Below are positions 47,090 to 59,970 of a stretch of DNA of 64,000 nt, piece by piece. Numbering within the stretch: position 1 is the first letter of the stretch; each line of letters opens with the position of its first letter. Source of the stretch: Cycas panzhihuaensis (lineage: Eukaryota; Cycadophyta); assembly GCA_023213395.1 (NCBI GenBank), contig CM041465.1:17608001-17672000 (forward strand), in the 5' to 3' direction. The translations under genes and the position numbers were made by a program. Under the pieces are notes generated by a model, which worked only from the letters and a program-made list of their open reading frames with translations, did not search any database and was not told the origin of the DNA.

Positions 47090-47870
47090 GTGATCCAAAT
47101 GCTTAAAGGCACCCCTCTATATGCCTTGACTCAGTCTCAAGCTGCTAAAGAGGCAACTGGCACCTCTTCATCTATCCCGCATCTTGATCCCCTTCTAAAA
47201 ACCTCTCTTCTGGAAGTTCCTTTTCTTCCCAAGACTATCCCTATTCACCCCAGTTACTACAACTTCAGGAGAGTCGTTTCTCAACCTACGGTGAAGGGGA
47301 AGACCTTTTCTGTCGTCGATGAGATTTGTGCCATGGCCGCTAGGATGTCCATTATGGATGTCTTGAGGAATTTCCCTGAACGACGGACACTCATTTTAGA
47401 AGCTTTAGGATTGGGTGACGTGCCCATTCATGCTTTGGGTATTGCCCAAAGTCGTGAGCCCATCATTTCTTTTGATCATAAAGATCTTCCTCCTGCTAGT
47501 GAAAAGGAGTACCAATGGAACTTTCCTTTCACTATTACTATCGATACACCTGATTGCAGTTTGCGAAGGATCGTTGTCGACAATGGTTCTTCCGTTAATC
47601 CCATGCCCTTCTGTGTTATGTAAGATCTTAGTATTTCTTCCTTGGAACCTATTCCATGGTGATGCTAAGGCTATTATGGTAGTGAGAAGACTCCCTTAGG
47701 ATCCGTTTCAATCCCTCTTACTCTTGAGGACAAGATTGTCCTCGCTAATATTGTAATGCTTGACGTAAATGTCGACTACAATATCTTTTTGGGTCGACCA
47801 TGGCTCAATCAAATGGAATTCATGTGCTTAACCTACTAGGGGTAACTCAAGTTCATCCATGATAGGCAAA
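47090..47870 (+). pseudogene. Gy-III aspartic protease region
   Basis: Open frame 47,090-47,623 (177 codons): LLKTSLLEVPFLPKTIPIHP, FSVVDEICAMAARMSIMDVL, then RRIVVDNGSSVNPMPF at about 47,562-47,610, the active site with D-N-G-S in place of DTG. After a stop the domain continues LGSVSIPLTLEDKIVLANIV, VDYNIFLGRPWLNQM (about 47,770-47,815). Cuts the polyprotein; the same architecture is seen in Gy-I and Gy-II. Confidence 0.8.
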
Positions 47871-48900
47871 TGAGGGTTGTTTCCTACGAACTCCCACCTA
47901 CCAAACAATCCCGTCAAACCAACCAAGCGAGACATGGTCGTGTGAAGGGGGACAAAGGCCCTTCCACCTATGCCTCGGCTTGTTCTATTGGCATTCCTCA
48001 TTTGTCTCATTTAGAAGGAGATCCTGCATCTTCTTTCTCAAAACTTACCCATTTTGCTCCTATTGGTGTCAGGAGCTATGGGTATCTTACCATATTTAAT
48101 GACAATGAGTCCCATGGCAAGGACAAGGACCTTCCTCACCCTATTTCCTTTCTTCGCACTAGTAGGAGACACTCTCCTTGCTCTAGTTCCTAACCTAGAA
48201 CCTCTCTCATTAGAGAGACCGAACATCCCCTTATATTGCATGTTATTACTTACATTAATCTACTGATCCTTGAGTCTTCCTCTTCATTGCCCTTGTGGGT
48301 GATGAATCCATGGAACTTCCTTTTGCCCCTTATGAGGGGCCCCTTCCTGAGTTATCCTTAGAGTCTCTTAGGGATGTTGGGTAGCCTATCGACCACCATG
48401 GTCCCGTTGTCCCCACTTCCTCTCATGCCTCATCCATTTGAAGTAAGGTCATCCATGGGGTAGATTACTTCGAGGACGATGAGGCTCTACTTGAGCATCT
48501 AGTGGGCTCCATGCCTAACCTTCCTTCTGGTCACCATAGACTTAGCCACCAGAAGGTCTTAGCAATTGGGTCCACCCTTGCTGACCCAATCCCATCTCCT
48601 ATTTTATCTCCTCCCATTGACCTTGCCCCCCTTTATTTCAAGGAGGGGAATTCCATGTGCATGGGGGCCACCCAGGACATAGTCCTCACCCTAGGTAAGG
48701 TCATTAAGGTGGGGGCCGAATGTTCTCCTGATGAGGTAAGGGAATACTACCTTTTGTTCCAAGAGTTCCGAGATGTTTTTGCGTGGGACTATTATGACAT
48801 GAAGGGAATTACCCCTCCATTGTCACCCACAACCTTACCATAGTCCCTGGTGCTCGACCCATGTGCCAGAAGCAATGCCCACTATACCCTAAACTCTCAG
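47871..48900 (+). pseudogene. Gy-III protease-RT linker
   Basis: Open segments at 47,870-48,193 and 48,502-48,843. The second contains HHRLSHQKVLAIGSTLADPI, LYFKEGNSMCMGATQDIVLT, then VREYYLLFQEFRDVFAWDYY and DMKGI, the Tat-type block. No stop within the motif here, so this is its best-preserved copy in the window. Confidence 0.75.
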
Positions 48901-49734
48901 TCACCATCAAAATAGAGGTTAAGAAACTCCTAGACATATGACTCATCACTTCCACTGACTACCCTAAATAGGTGTCTAACATCATTCCTATTGCTAAAAA
49001 TAACGGGACCATCCAGATATATATTGACTTCCATGACATCAACAATGCATGTCCTAAGGATAATTTCCCACTCCCTTATATTGATCAAATCATCGATCGA
49101 ACTGTCGGTTTTGAAGTCATGTCCTTAATGGATAGCTTCTTTGGTTACAATCAAATTTAAATTTCTCTTGAAGACCGTCACAAGATGACCTTCACCAACC
49201 TGTGTGGTACCTTCACCTATAAGGTGATGCCCTTTAGATTGAAGAATGCAGGTGCCACTTATCAAAGGGTAATGCACTTCATCTTTCACGACCTTATTAA
49301 CAACACATTAGAGGTCTTTATGGATGATATAATGGGTCTCTCATGCGTTAGAGCCCATCACCCTTTCGACTTATGGGCCATCTTCACACGATGCCACAAG
49401 TACCACATAAGTCTCAATCCACTCAAATGCGTGTTCGCCATCACTTCTAGCAAACTCCTTAGTTTCCTCGTGTCGAAATAAGGAATCTAAATCAATCCTG
49501 ACAAAGTTAAGGCAATCCTTGATATGCCACCACCTAGAACTCAATGACAGATTAAGTCATTTTTAGGTAGGCTCAAATTCCTTAGGCGTTTCTTAGCGAA
49601 CTTGGCTGTGAATGCCAAACCTCTTACTAACCTATTAAAGAAGGGAGCCCCGTTTGTTTAGTCAGCCAAGGACCAACAAGCTTTCAAAGGACTTAAGGAA
49701 GCCCTCACTTCTGCTTTGATGTTGGTGCCTCCTC
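48901..49734 (+). pseudogene. Gy-III reverse transcriptase (decayed)
   Basis: NIIPIAKNNGTIQIYIDFHD (first catalytic Asp), INNACPKDNFPLPYIDQIID, SLMDSFFGYNQI, GTFTYKVMPFRLKNAGATYQ, and LEVFMDDIMGLS at about 49,310-49,345 (F-M-D-D in place of YVDD, both Asp kept). Thumb: KYHISLNPLKCVFAI, INPDKVKAILDMPPPRTQ. Stops at 49,158, 49,479, 49,488, 49,545. Polymerase of the element. Confidence 0.88.
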
Positions 49735-50130
49735 GCTTTGATAGGCCCTTCATCCTCTATACCTCGGCGATCAATGAGTCCTTGGGTGCTATGTTGGTCT
49801 AGGAGGATGATTCGAGAACCGAGAAAGCTATTTACTTTATCAGTCATACCCTCATTGCTGTCGAACTTAACTATTCTCTAGGTGAGAAGGAATGCCTCTC
49901 CTTGGTTCATACAATCAAGAAGTTTAGAAACTACTTGCTCAGAAACACTACCAAGCTGATCATTCAATCTGATCCCTTGCATTATTTACTCACTCGCTCT
50001 AACTTTGTGGTAGGGGTAGGTGTTGGGCCATCCTCCTTTAGGAATTCGATCTCTATATCATCAATAGGAAATCAAAGAAGGGGATTGTAGTGGAAGAACA
50101 ACTTGTAGATGCCCTTGTCCCTAACTTGTT
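49735..50130 (+). pseudogene. Gy-III RT-associated RNase H, frameshifted
   Basis: RFDRPFILYTSAINESLGAM, KAIYFISHTLIAVELNYSLG, EKECLSLVHTIKKFRNYLL, LIIQSDPLHYLLTRSN. After this the sequence TGGTAGGGGTAGGTGTTG (around 50,010) shifts the frame; the expected GRxGKWAILLxEFDLxIINxKS is readable in other frames (compare 62,710-62,790 in Gy-II). Confidence 0.8.
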
Positions 50131-51500
50131 CGATGCTCCCATTGGCGACTCTCTCTCTGATGAGTCTATCTTGACTATTTAGGGCACTCCTTCCTATCCA
50201 CTCATTGATAGTGAGTGGTATGGTGACATCGTGTGGTACCTTACTTAGCAGCAGTACCGCCTAAAATCTAGTAACAAGGTTAGGTCATGCATTCAGACTA
50301 CCATTAGGTAATACTTCCTTATGGATGAAGTATTGTACAAGAGATCCTTTAACGGGATCCTCCTCTATTACGTCGCTCCTGACAAAGTGGACCAAATACT
50401 CTGTGAATGCCACCATGGCATTTGTAGGGGCCACTTTAGAGGCCAATCCATGGCCCAAAGAATCCTTCATATGGGCTATTATTGGTCGTCCCTCTTCAAG
50501 AATACCCATGCCTATACCTTGAGATGTCATCGACGCCAAGAGCATGCCAACATTACCCACGTGCCCTCTGAGGCTCTTTATCCCATCATATCTTCATGGC
50601 CCTTCATCTAATGGGGTTTAGACCTTATCGAGGCCATATCAATGCCCTCTTCATCGTAGCACAAGTTCATCTTGACTGCCATAGAGTACTTTACGAAATA
50701 GGTGGAAGCCATTCCCTTAACCACTACCCCTGGCAAGATGATAGCCACTTTCGTCTACCGACATATCATTTGCCACTTTGGGATTCCCGACGTCTTGATT
50801 ACAAATAATAGAACTGTTTTTTGTAATAAGGATATAGATAAACTTTGTGAGAAATTCAAAATCTCTCACAAAACCTCTTCTCCTTATTACCCCCAGGCAA
50901 ATGGTCAAGTTGAATCATTTAACAAAACTCTCATCAACATCCTAAAGAAAATTGTTTCCCAATCTTAAAGAGATTGGTACCTCTAGCTCCCTTCTTCCTT
51001 ATGGGCCTATCGTACCTCTATCCGTGTGGCTATGGGAATGACTCTGTTCTCCCTAGTTTACGGGACTGAGGCAGTACTCCCATTGGAAGTGGAGATCCCC
51101 TCTCTACGAGTTTCCCTCTGAGATCTTATCACTGAGGAGTTTATTCATCAGGCTTGCCTCTTAGATCTCGAGGCTTTGGATGAGAGACATTTGGCGGCTT
51201 ACCAGGTGAACCTCGTATCCAAAGCTCACTCACAAAGGACTTTTGATAAACACCTTCATTCTCATCCTTTGTATCCCTAGGACCAAGTCCTCAAGTTGGA
51301 ATATCTTCACGATCGCTTGACCAAATTCATACCCAAATGGATTGGTCCCTTTGTCGTTCTCGAGAGTCTCAATAACAATGCCTATAGGATCGCCACCTTG
51401 GAGGGCCTTAAATTTGAGAAAGCCATCAATGGGACTTTCCTCAAAACATTCTATGCATGGTCTCTTTACTGTCTTTTCCATGCTCTAGAATGGGCCTAAA
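50131..51500 (+). pseudogene. Gy-III integrase (decayed)
   Basis: Zinc region at 50,405-50,530: HHGICRGHFRGQSMAQRILH, MGYYWSSLFKNTHAY, RCHRRQ (second Cys replaced). Core: GLDLIEAI (first Asp), PDVLITNNRTVFCNKDIDKL, where the second Asp is Asn (AAT at 50,804-50,806), ANGQVESFNKTLINILKKIV (Glu kept). C-terminal: [20 protein letters not shown] and FIPKWIGPFVVLESLNNNAY to the stop at 51,497. Loss of a DDE residue makes it inactive even apart from stops. Confidence 0.88.
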
Positions 51501-52616
51501 CTACCATCCTAAGTGTGTTCCCATTCCTCCTGGTCACAAGTGGGATGGCGATTTTAGGTGACTTTTGTGTTCCTTTTGGGTTCCTCCCATGGAACCCCCT
51601 TATTCCCCTTCCTTTGGGGGCCTTATCCTCTTACTTGGGCACATCCCCCAATTAGGACGACATGTTGGAGTGTCATTACTCTCTTATCATAAGCTCTTCC
51701 TTTGCATATTCTGCTATGCTGCTATGTGGACATATGCGCCGCCCTATCTACTAGTCTCACACACCTCTATCACCACTGCTTATGGTGATCATGCGTGCAT
51801 CTGCTAGGAATATGGCCCTGCATAAAAGGAACTGTGTATAGCTGAGATAAATATCATAGGACAAAATAATACAATAATCAACTCAAAACATCATCAACCA
51901 TATCCTTATACATCCGTGCACCCTCATACACATATATATATGAAGATGGAAATAAATATACATCATCCATCACATGTCATATACACATCATCATACATCA
52001 AATGGGGTATCAATCACCCTATATATATATATATATAATAATCATCATATGTCATATCATACAACTGGTATGGTACATCATCCGTGGGAAGCTAGAATCC
52101 TTGCAGGGAGAAGTACAATCATGTGACTACATCTGGTGACTCCCTAGAGGTCCGTTGCTTTACCCTATCCAATCATAACTCCTACTCTACTCTATTACTA
52201 CCCTTCCCATGGGGCATCATCTCCTAGCCTATGTGATCCCTCTCTTGGGGACCACATGCCTCCTAAGCTCCTCCTACGCACCTCCAAAAGCCAACCGCTA
52301 ATGAGGTTAAACTATGGTGACCTCCAGGTTTGCTCATTTACTCTCTCTCTTATCATCATTACACCTTCTCTTTGCACTATTATGATGGGGGCATCCCCCT
52401 CATCCGTCATAGATTCTGGTTGATTCCCACATGGCACATAGGCATCCTCTATGTTGTCTCTACCCTTGTTCTCGTATCCACACATTCTACCATGACACTC
52501 ATCGGCACCCTAACTCTTGTTATAATTATAATTAATATATATACATGTGCGACTGACCGTTTTGTTGCCAGCATTTGCCATTGGACTATGCTTCTGAATG
52601 GCAAGGCGTTGCTGCC
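51501..52616 (+). other. Gy-III 3' untranslated region
   Basis: No domain. Contains a short (TA)n at 52,021-52,037, and a single copy of the motif CTAATGAGGTTAAACTATGG at about 52,299, which is amplified in Gy-I (18,021-18,482). The second RNase H and antisense ORF of Gy-I have no visible counterpart here. Confidence 0.65.
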
Positions 52617-52626
52617 AAGGGGGTAG
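52617..52626 (+). other. Gy-III polypurine tract
   Basis: AAGGGGGTAG immediately before the 3' LTR. Confidence 0.88.
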
Positions 52627-55491
52627 TATTTCCCAGCTACTATAAATGGGTATGGATGGGTTGAATTAGGTAAGCACATGTATGCTTCTTCCTTTTCACC
52701 TTTATCATTTCTTTGGAAAGATAGATAGAAGCATTGCCTCATTGCATGATTGACTATCATATTTGAGTGATCACCTTGCATCCCTTACTTGATCATGCTA
52801 CTTGTCGTATTTTCAACCTATGACAACCGGTGAGACCTACCTCTCCATGAGGCAAGCATCACCATGGCACTCTACAATCCTCTGCACCACCTCCACATCA
52901 CCTTGAGCCTCACCTAACTTTTGTGACCTGCTTACACCTTGATCTTGCATCCTCTCATGGCATTTCTAGGAATCCTAACTCCTGATGTCCCATTTGGTCT
53001 AGCCTACATGTCACCTAAACTATTCCTAGCCATCTGGACAGGAGGTCCAGCCCCTCTTAGACCTAGCACATCTCCATTTAGGGCTCCCAAAACCTTTTCC
53101 ATTGCTATTTTAGCATCCTGGTCTTGCACTGTTGTAAACTAAGTGGTACCATGAAGTTTATCGCGGTACTGCAAAGTTTACCATGGTGCGACTATTGCTC
53201 ACTATTTTTTTTATCTGCCGTGGCAATTCTCACTCTTTTTGTAGAACTGCCATATGGATAAGTTACCAAGTCAGCCCTTCATAAACCATAATCACTCGAT
53301 TAGGGTTAGGATGGGTATATATCCCCAAAAAGACCTCATTTTACCTCTCTTGGTTCTCCAACAATACTTCCTACTACTGCAATTCTACTCTCTCCTTAGT
53401 TTCTTTTCAAAGTTACGCCTGCAACATTGGAGTTATGCCATCTTAGCCAGGGATACACCTTAAGCAGCTCTGATACGTGGTAGAGGACTCTCCACCAAGC
53501 ATTTCCAAGTGAGATCTCTGCGTTTATCCTTTAGTTTTCACCCAGCAAATGTCTCCTATAACTCCACTTTGTGAGGTATCCTACAAACCTTGTAGGACCT
53601 ACCCTCTTCCACTATTTGTAGGGGTAGATCTACCTCTAATATAGCCCAACAGGTACCCCTTTCCTTCATTTTATGTTTTAGCACATATTTACTCCATTAG
53701 AGATTGTTTAAAAGTATACTATCTTCCCTTTTTTGTGTTTTTGTTATAAAAGGGATTGCTCTTTCCTATTTTTGGCTTCAATACCTCAAGCTTTCTCCCA
53801 TTCTTCACTAGTTTCTCTCAAGAAAGCTGTGGGAGAGGATCCATAAGGACTGGGCAAAGGGAGTTAAGGTGGGATCTATCCCTTTTAGACCTACTCCCTA
53901 AGGGCAAACCCCTTCCCATCCTTCCTCTCTTACACTTGTGCTTTCCTTGAGCAAACTAGGAGTTGGTGAGACACAAGCTTGCACTAGATATCAGCATATA
54001 CATCCCTTACTGCACTAGTTCTAGGCTTGCACGCTCTCCCTTTGGGCCCTCTTTAAACCCCAAAAATCGTCTAGTATCCATACGGACCCTTGGTAAGGCC
54101 AGTGTGGTGATTCGCTGCCCATAGCGACTCTGCTACTTAGGCATCTCTCCCATGTCCTATAACATTCACTTCTGTGCTTGTTTGTTGATCATAGGTTGTC
54201 ACATAGGCACCATATTTTTACATTCTAAGGTTGTGTGGAGGTCCACTTATGGGAGGTTTTGCCATCCTGAGGCTAGCCTGCCTTTCTTGCTTGGTATACA
54301 TTGTTTTCTTAAAGGAGAGCAGAGTTGATTTGAGTAGTAGTTTCACAAACTTAAAGTATAAAATTTTAGCATTTATTTTGTATCATTGCCTATATAGTAT
54401 CTTGCATCTTGGTAGCCCCTTCTTGGAAGGGTAAACCCTTTGTGATTGCAAGTCTACGGTAGCATTTGTGAAGGGAAAGGATGCACTAATCTGGGTAAGT
54501 TCTCGCCCTTCTTTCCTCTTCCTTTTTCTGCTTTCTTATATGGTTTTTAGGTCTCTTTGCTTTCCCGCTTTGTTTTGTCCTTTACACGGGGAAGGTAAGG
54601 AAGCCCCCCACTTCACTTTCGCTCCAACTACGGTTGCATATCAACTAAGGATGGGAGGGCATATGTGGCATACGAGTGAGGTTTCCCATCAACCGCTTTG
54701 CTTTCCGGGTATGCATCATCTCCCTTCCTCCACCTCCTTCTTTTTGTGCTTTTATTAGGCATTCAATGTATTCGTATAATAAGTCACATAAAAATAAAAA
54801 GGATAATAAACCAATTTATTTGCATTCACTTTGCATATGTGTGCCACGTAGTTGCTTTTATAGGAAAAGAGACATAATAGGAATTGCACCTCCCCCTTTT
54901 TCTTACCTAAACCGAAAGCACCCCTTAGTTTCACTTCACTTTAGTATGCATGCTTAAGTATGCACAAAACACTTTATTTCCTTTCTTTTCTTTGTATTTT
55001 ATTATTAAAAAGGAAAAGAGAGAGAGGGAGTATAGCTCTTAGTTCCCTATAGCTTACATAGCGATAAGGATCCCCCTTTCACTGTTACCTTCTCTGTTTA
55101 GATTCACCTTAGGCTAATTAGCCTAAGGAGGCCCTATCTGCACTTGTCTTATATCCTATGCCTATTGTACCTTGTCTTACGTCCCTTCACTATAGGAACC
55201 CCTCCTTTGTGGGTCTCTCCTCCTCCCTTCCAACCATCTAAAGGTGAGAGGACCTTACCCTTAGGGAATGTCCGAGATACCCCTATGTGTATCTTGCCTC
55301 TCAGAACCAAAAGAGAAAGCTACTTCGAGGAAGTTAGGCACTATTCGCAGGTCCCGAACTCATGCTCTGATGCATGGACGCCCTATGTGGTGTTCTCTTC
55401 TGCTTATAGGATTCCATCCATATCCCAACATTGGCTATTAACCACCTCAACCCCTATTAAGCATAGTGACCATCCCGCAGACATGATTCCA
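52627..55491 (+). repeat. Gy-III 3' LTR
   Basis: 2,865 bp from TATTTCCCAGCTAC to GACATGATTCCA. The same length as the 5' LTR, with many substitutions, mainly C/T and G/A. Followed by CACTC and the rest of the Gy-II LTR. Confidence 0.92.
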
Positions 55492-55496
55492 CACTC
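55492..55496. repeat. Gy-III target-site duplication CACTC, right
   Basis: Perfect match to 41,735-41,739. Confidence 0.9.
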
Positions 55497-57288
55497 CTTT
55501 CCTTGTGTTTTTAGTGAATAAAGGAGTATTCTTCTATTTTCCACTTCCTTTCCATCCTGATATCCCCATCCTCCCCTAGTTTTCTCCAAGGAGTTTGTGG
55601 GAGAGGGTTTATAAGGAGTGTATGAAAGGAGCCAAGGTGGGATCCGTACCCTCTAGGCCTACTCCTCAAGGGTGAACCCCTTCTCCTCCTTCCTCTCCTT
55701 CACCTGTGCCTCTTTTAGGTCACCAGGGAGTCCTTAGGATTAGGCTTGCACTAGATATCAGTATATGCATCCATTACTGCATTGATTCCAGACCTACACA
55801 CTCCCTTTTAGGTAGCTCTTCCATCCCTGAACAGTGTCTAATACTCACCCTGAACCTTGGTATAACCCATGTTGCAATTTGCTACCCATAGCATACTTGT
55901 CACATAGGCCACTTCCATAAATATTGTAATACTTATTTTCTGTCCTTTCTATTGCCTATAGGCTATCATAATCCATTATACCCTGCACCTAAGGGCAACA
56001 TGGAGGTGTATTTGCTAGAGGGTTAGCCATTCCGAGGCTAACCTCCCCTTGCTTGGCATACGTTGGTGTTTTCCTTAAGGATTTGTAGAGTTGTTTTAGT
56101 GGTAGACTGACTAACCTAAAGCATTATATTTCAGCACTTTACTTTCATATTATTGCGTATATATTGGCTTTATATCATGGTAGCCCCTTTTGGAAGGGTA
56201 AAGACCTTTATGGTTGTAGGTTTCACCATGACACTTGCGAGGAGAAAGAAGCGTTTTGATCTGGGTAAGTCCTTGCTTTCTTTCTTTTATGTTTTCTTCC
56301 TTGCATAGTTATTTTGCTTCCTTTTGTCCTTTCCTTCTCGTTTCACTTTTATATGGGGAAGGTAAGAAAGCCCCACTTCATCACCACCTCTCAACAATGG
56401 TTGCATGATTAAGTGAGGATGAGGAGATGTACACGGTGCATGAGCAAAGAATCCCCTTTTGGCCGTGTGACTTTCTAGGTACGCTCTCCCTCCTTTCACT
56501 TAATCCTTTCTCCTTTTACCTTTATTAAGCATATCTTTTTTTCATGATAAATCACACCTAAGGATAGTATATTGATCTACGTGCATTCATCCTACTCATG
56601 CACATTGCATGAGTGCCTTTATAGGAAAGAGCACATCGTAGGAGTCGTATTTCCCCCCTCTTCTTACCTAAATGCAAACATCCCCTAGCTTTGAATCATC
56701 TTAGTGTGCATGTTTGAGTTTGCGTAAAACATTTTTTCTGTATTTTCTTGTTGAAAAGGAAGAGAGATAGAGGGAGGCATATTTTATGTTTCTTTCTATT
56801 GTGGAAATATACGATAGCACTTTTGTCACCCCTTTTGCCTACATAGTCTCAAGGCCTTCTTTTGCCGTCACTTCTTCTCTCCTAGACCCACTTTAGGTTT
56901 TTGTTGACCTAAATAGGTTCACTTGCACTTTATCACATACTTTATACCATTCATCTACGCGCATTGTGCTTGCGCTGCATTCCTTTACCATAAGAATCTC
57001 TTTCTCTGTGGGTCACCCTCTTTCCTTCTAGCCATCCAAGGGAGGGGGGACCTCGTCTTCTGGGGTTATCTAAGATACCTTATGTGTATCTTTCCCTTCA
57101 AACCAAGAGCCTAAGCTACCTTGAGGAAGATGTGCACCATTCGTGGGTCCCGATCCTAAGTTCTGACACACAGACGCCCTGTGTGGGTGTTTCTTCCACT
57201 TGTAGGATTATACTTATATTCTGGTATTTACCGTTGATTACCCCAATCTTTTCCAAGTGCAGTTACCATCCCCATAGATGCGATTCCA
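55497..57288 (+). repeat. Gy-II 5' LTR, right piece
   Basis: Continues the LTR cut at 41,739. Aligns with the last 1.7 kb of the Gy-III LTRs (for example GGGATCCGTACCC, ACACGCATTG-poor but syntenic stretches) and ends GATTCCA, as they do. More diverged than the two Gy-III LTRs are from each other, consistent with greater age. Confidence 0.88.
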
Positions 57289-57289
57289 C

Positions 57290-57309
57290 TAGTGACCATG
57301 CTCAGAACC
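57290..57309 (+). other. Gy-II primer-binding-site-like sequence
   Basis: TAGTGACCATGCTCAGAACC, the counterpart of 44,606-44,625, one base after the LTR end. Same caveat about the tRNA. Confidence 0.45.
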
Positions 57310-57544
57310 TGCCAGTAAGGGAATTAGTCTTCCTCCTTTTCTTGTTGGTGCTGCTACCTCTTAGTATCTTTCCTTCTTATTTTTGTTGGGCAACCCCCAA
57401 CGCATGCATAACCATGTTTCCTTCTTATCCCAATGCATAGGTAGGACTTGCATGCGTTGATTCTTATGTCGCTTACAAGGCCTACCCCCATTATCAGAAG
57501 AGCCTTCTTATCATTCCCTTCTCGCATCAGATCCTGATCTGATC

Positions 57545-59368
57545 ATGGAAGGATCTCTTTCAGATTGGGCATACCACGCCTACATGTCTGATTCCTTAGA
57601 GCCATCCACTTCCTTCCAAGGGTCCGCCCAAGGAAGCGAAGACCCCAGTCATTATCTGGGTGACCAGACGCACCCCCAATCTCATCAATCTTCTACTCAT
57701 GAAGTAGAACCTACATCTCCTTTGGCGTTTCTCCATTCACATGGTGATTCTTATGAGGACCACTCTATAGGACCCACTTTATATGAGGCCCCTTCCACCT
57801 CATACGATCAAGCGGATACCCCTCCTGCTGATGTAGTAGAAGCTTTGAGCTAATGCTTCCAAGTTGCATGCCTCCAACTGTGCCTAAGGTGGTTTGAGGA
57901 GTTCTTGTGAAGAGTTGTGCCACCTTCTTCTACATCCCCTTCACCTCGCTCATCCTATTCAGCTACTTTACCCACGATGAGCTTACTTTTTATATCTTAT
58001 TCCTCTCTCCTTGGCATATGCACCTTGGGAACCACTCAGGGTATGCCATCTTCCCAACTCAGGTTGAGCATGCCCCCATTTAGTCAAACCACTAGCCCTC
58101 CTCCTACAATAGTTTGTCCACCTACTAGACCTAGGGAACCCGCATGTCCCCCTACTTCTAATCACATGGGGTCTGTCCCCACATAATCCCAACATCAACC
58201 TAAGGACCCTTCTCTTTATCTACCTCTTAGATACACTACTCAACCTTGGGGGCATGGTAAAGGGAATTCCTTACCTTATTATGGGGTGGACCCTTTGCAT
58301 CCCTATGGGGTCGTGCCACCCATAGGTGGCCCATATGGGCAAAATCCAATTCCTCACCCTTCCTTTCTGCCATCCTGTATGGTACCTTACATCATGCCTT
58401 TGAAAGGAGGCCCAACTCCTTTCCAAGGCTCATTTCCTTAAGCTCCTTTTTAACAAGGAGCACTCTCACTAGGAGGGATGGGTACATTGTACCTATCTAC
58501 TCCTATGCAGGTTTCCTCAAATGTGGGATTTGTGCCTCCTCACTAAGCGATAGGAGGTCAACATCCCTTTTTGAACCTTTGGCCAAACCTACCCACCGTT
58601 ATTTCTTGCATCTGTTGACCCTATGGTCCAGCCAAGTGTACGACCCTTTATGGACTATCGGTCAACCCTATTATCCATTGAGGCACTAAGGACTAACTTA
58701 CTACCTCACCCCCCTGAGGTCCCTAAATTTGATGGGACTTCATCGCAAGACCTAACGGAGCATGTTTATAGCTTCTTTATGGAATGCATTGATTACTGGG
58801 CTTACGACCACATCCTCATGAAATTATTTCTACAGTCTCTTCAAGGCAATGCCCTCAAATGGTTTTATCGCCTACCCATACATTTTATCTTCTCATTCTA
58901 GCAACTCGTGGATGAGTTCGTCAACTACTTTGGCATGGCTTGCCCATTTGAGAGTGGAATGAAATCCCTTATGTCACTTAAACAAGGCCACGATGAAATG
59001 AATTATGACTTTGTGCGGCGTTTCCATGACCTTATTCACTCCACTAAGGCTACTTTGCCCGAGGAGTTAAAGAGGGACCTTTTTGTCAATGCCCTTCATC
59101 CAGAAGTTCATGTAGAAGTCATTAAGATGGGGGTGACTACATGTGACTTCACTATAGCAAAGTGCTTGGAACTCAAGTCCATTAAGATCTAGGCTGGACT
59201 CAAGTAGCCTCTTAAGTCCTCATAGCGATGTGAGGCACCACCATCATCAAAAGAAACTAAATCTCAACAACCCTCTAGGTCTTCTTCCCATTCCACTGAG
59301 AAGACTCTAGATCCCCTTACTTCAGCTATATGTTCATTTGAATGTATGATGAAGGAACTCAAGCTTTA
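57545..59368 (+). pseudogene. Gy-II gag (decayed)
   Basis: MEGSLSDWAYHAYMSDS at 57,545. Ser/Pro-rich N-terminal part with frame breaks (57,854, 57,911). The core at 58,623-59,192: VPKFDGTSSQDLTEHVYSFF, WAYDHILMKLFLQSLQGNAL, KWFYRLP, a stop, VDEFVNYFGMACPFESGMKS, DFVRRFHDLIHSTKATLPEE, LKRDLFVNALHPEVHVEV. Aligns colinearly with Gy-III gag. Forms the particle. Confidence 0.85.
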
Positions 59369-59970
59369 AACTCCTTCATCTCCCACTTCGAACAAAGTAG
59401 TTCACCAGGCTTCACAAGTTACTCCTTCCAAGGGTGGCCACACCCAGTCCTCTTAAGCGAGGAAACCTGACTCCTCCCTTGAGAAGAAGTGGTGCTCCAT
59501 CCATGGGGAGTGCTTCCATGATGATTCATAGTGTGAGGTGCAGCATCTTAAGGCTGCCTTCACAACGTAACTCTTTCCTAAAATGGGCATCTAGACCCAA
59601 CTTAGATCAGCCTATTCACAGAGATCCCTTCCCCAAATATGGGGAACATGATTGTAACCCCCAATAAAAGAATAATTGGAACCAAGGGAGGTCTCTTAAC
59701 CCTCGTTCTTCTCAAGACAAAGGGAAGGGTGTGAGGAATTTATCTTCTTCCTTAGGTTCCCCTAACCGACATACCCCATCACCTTTGCGATCCTGGAATA
59801 AGAGAAAGAAGGTTATTCAACTACTTGAGACCACCCAATTGTATGCCTTAACCTAGTCTCAAGCGATCAAAGAGGTGAATGGTACCTCTTCATCCATATC
59901 TCATCCTAACCCTCTTCTAGAAGCCCCCAAACTCCCCAAGACCATTCCTGTGTGCCCCAATCATTATGAC
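59369..59970 (+). pseudogene. Gy-II nucleocapsid region
   Basis: KKWCSIHGECFHDDS at about 59,488-59,532 shows the first Cys and both His; the next triplet is a stop and then CEVQH carries the last Cys. The rest is a basic, Ser-rich stretch with stops. Confidence 0.6.

Larger units (their letters stand above)
41740..55491 (+). mobile_element. Gy-III: complete Tat-like gypsy element inside the LTR of Gy-II
   Basis: 13,752 bp. Two LTRs of exactly 2,865 bp (41,740-44,604 and 52,627-55,491), CACTC duplications, PBS-like site at 44,606, gag, protease, linker, RT, RNase H, integrase and polypurine tract at 52,617-52,626. Both LTRs start TATTTC rather than TGTTTC. No chromodomain; Tat-type linker motif (LFQEFRDVFAWDYYDMKGI). 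I see no second RNase H and no antisense ORF, unlike Gy-I. Stops in gag and pol make it dead. Confidence 0.92.

Noticed and set aside
51840-52290. Remains of the Gy-I-type antisense ORF in Gy-III
   Set aside because: Composition is similar (ATCATACATC-rich) but I could find no alignable block; only the downstream AATGAGGTTAAACTATGG motif is shared.
43218-54121. TGGCGATTCGCTGCCCA (43,218) and TGGTGATTCGCTGCCCA (54,105) as the gypsy primer binding site, giving a 1.47-kb LTR and a shared-LTR tandem
   Set aside because: With that border the 1.4 kb after each LTR copy would be leader, repeated after the 3' LTR and ending at 55,491 next to a perfect CACTC duplication. A 2,865-bp LTR ending at 44,604 and 55,491 explains equal lengths, duplication and the resumed outer LTR without extra events.
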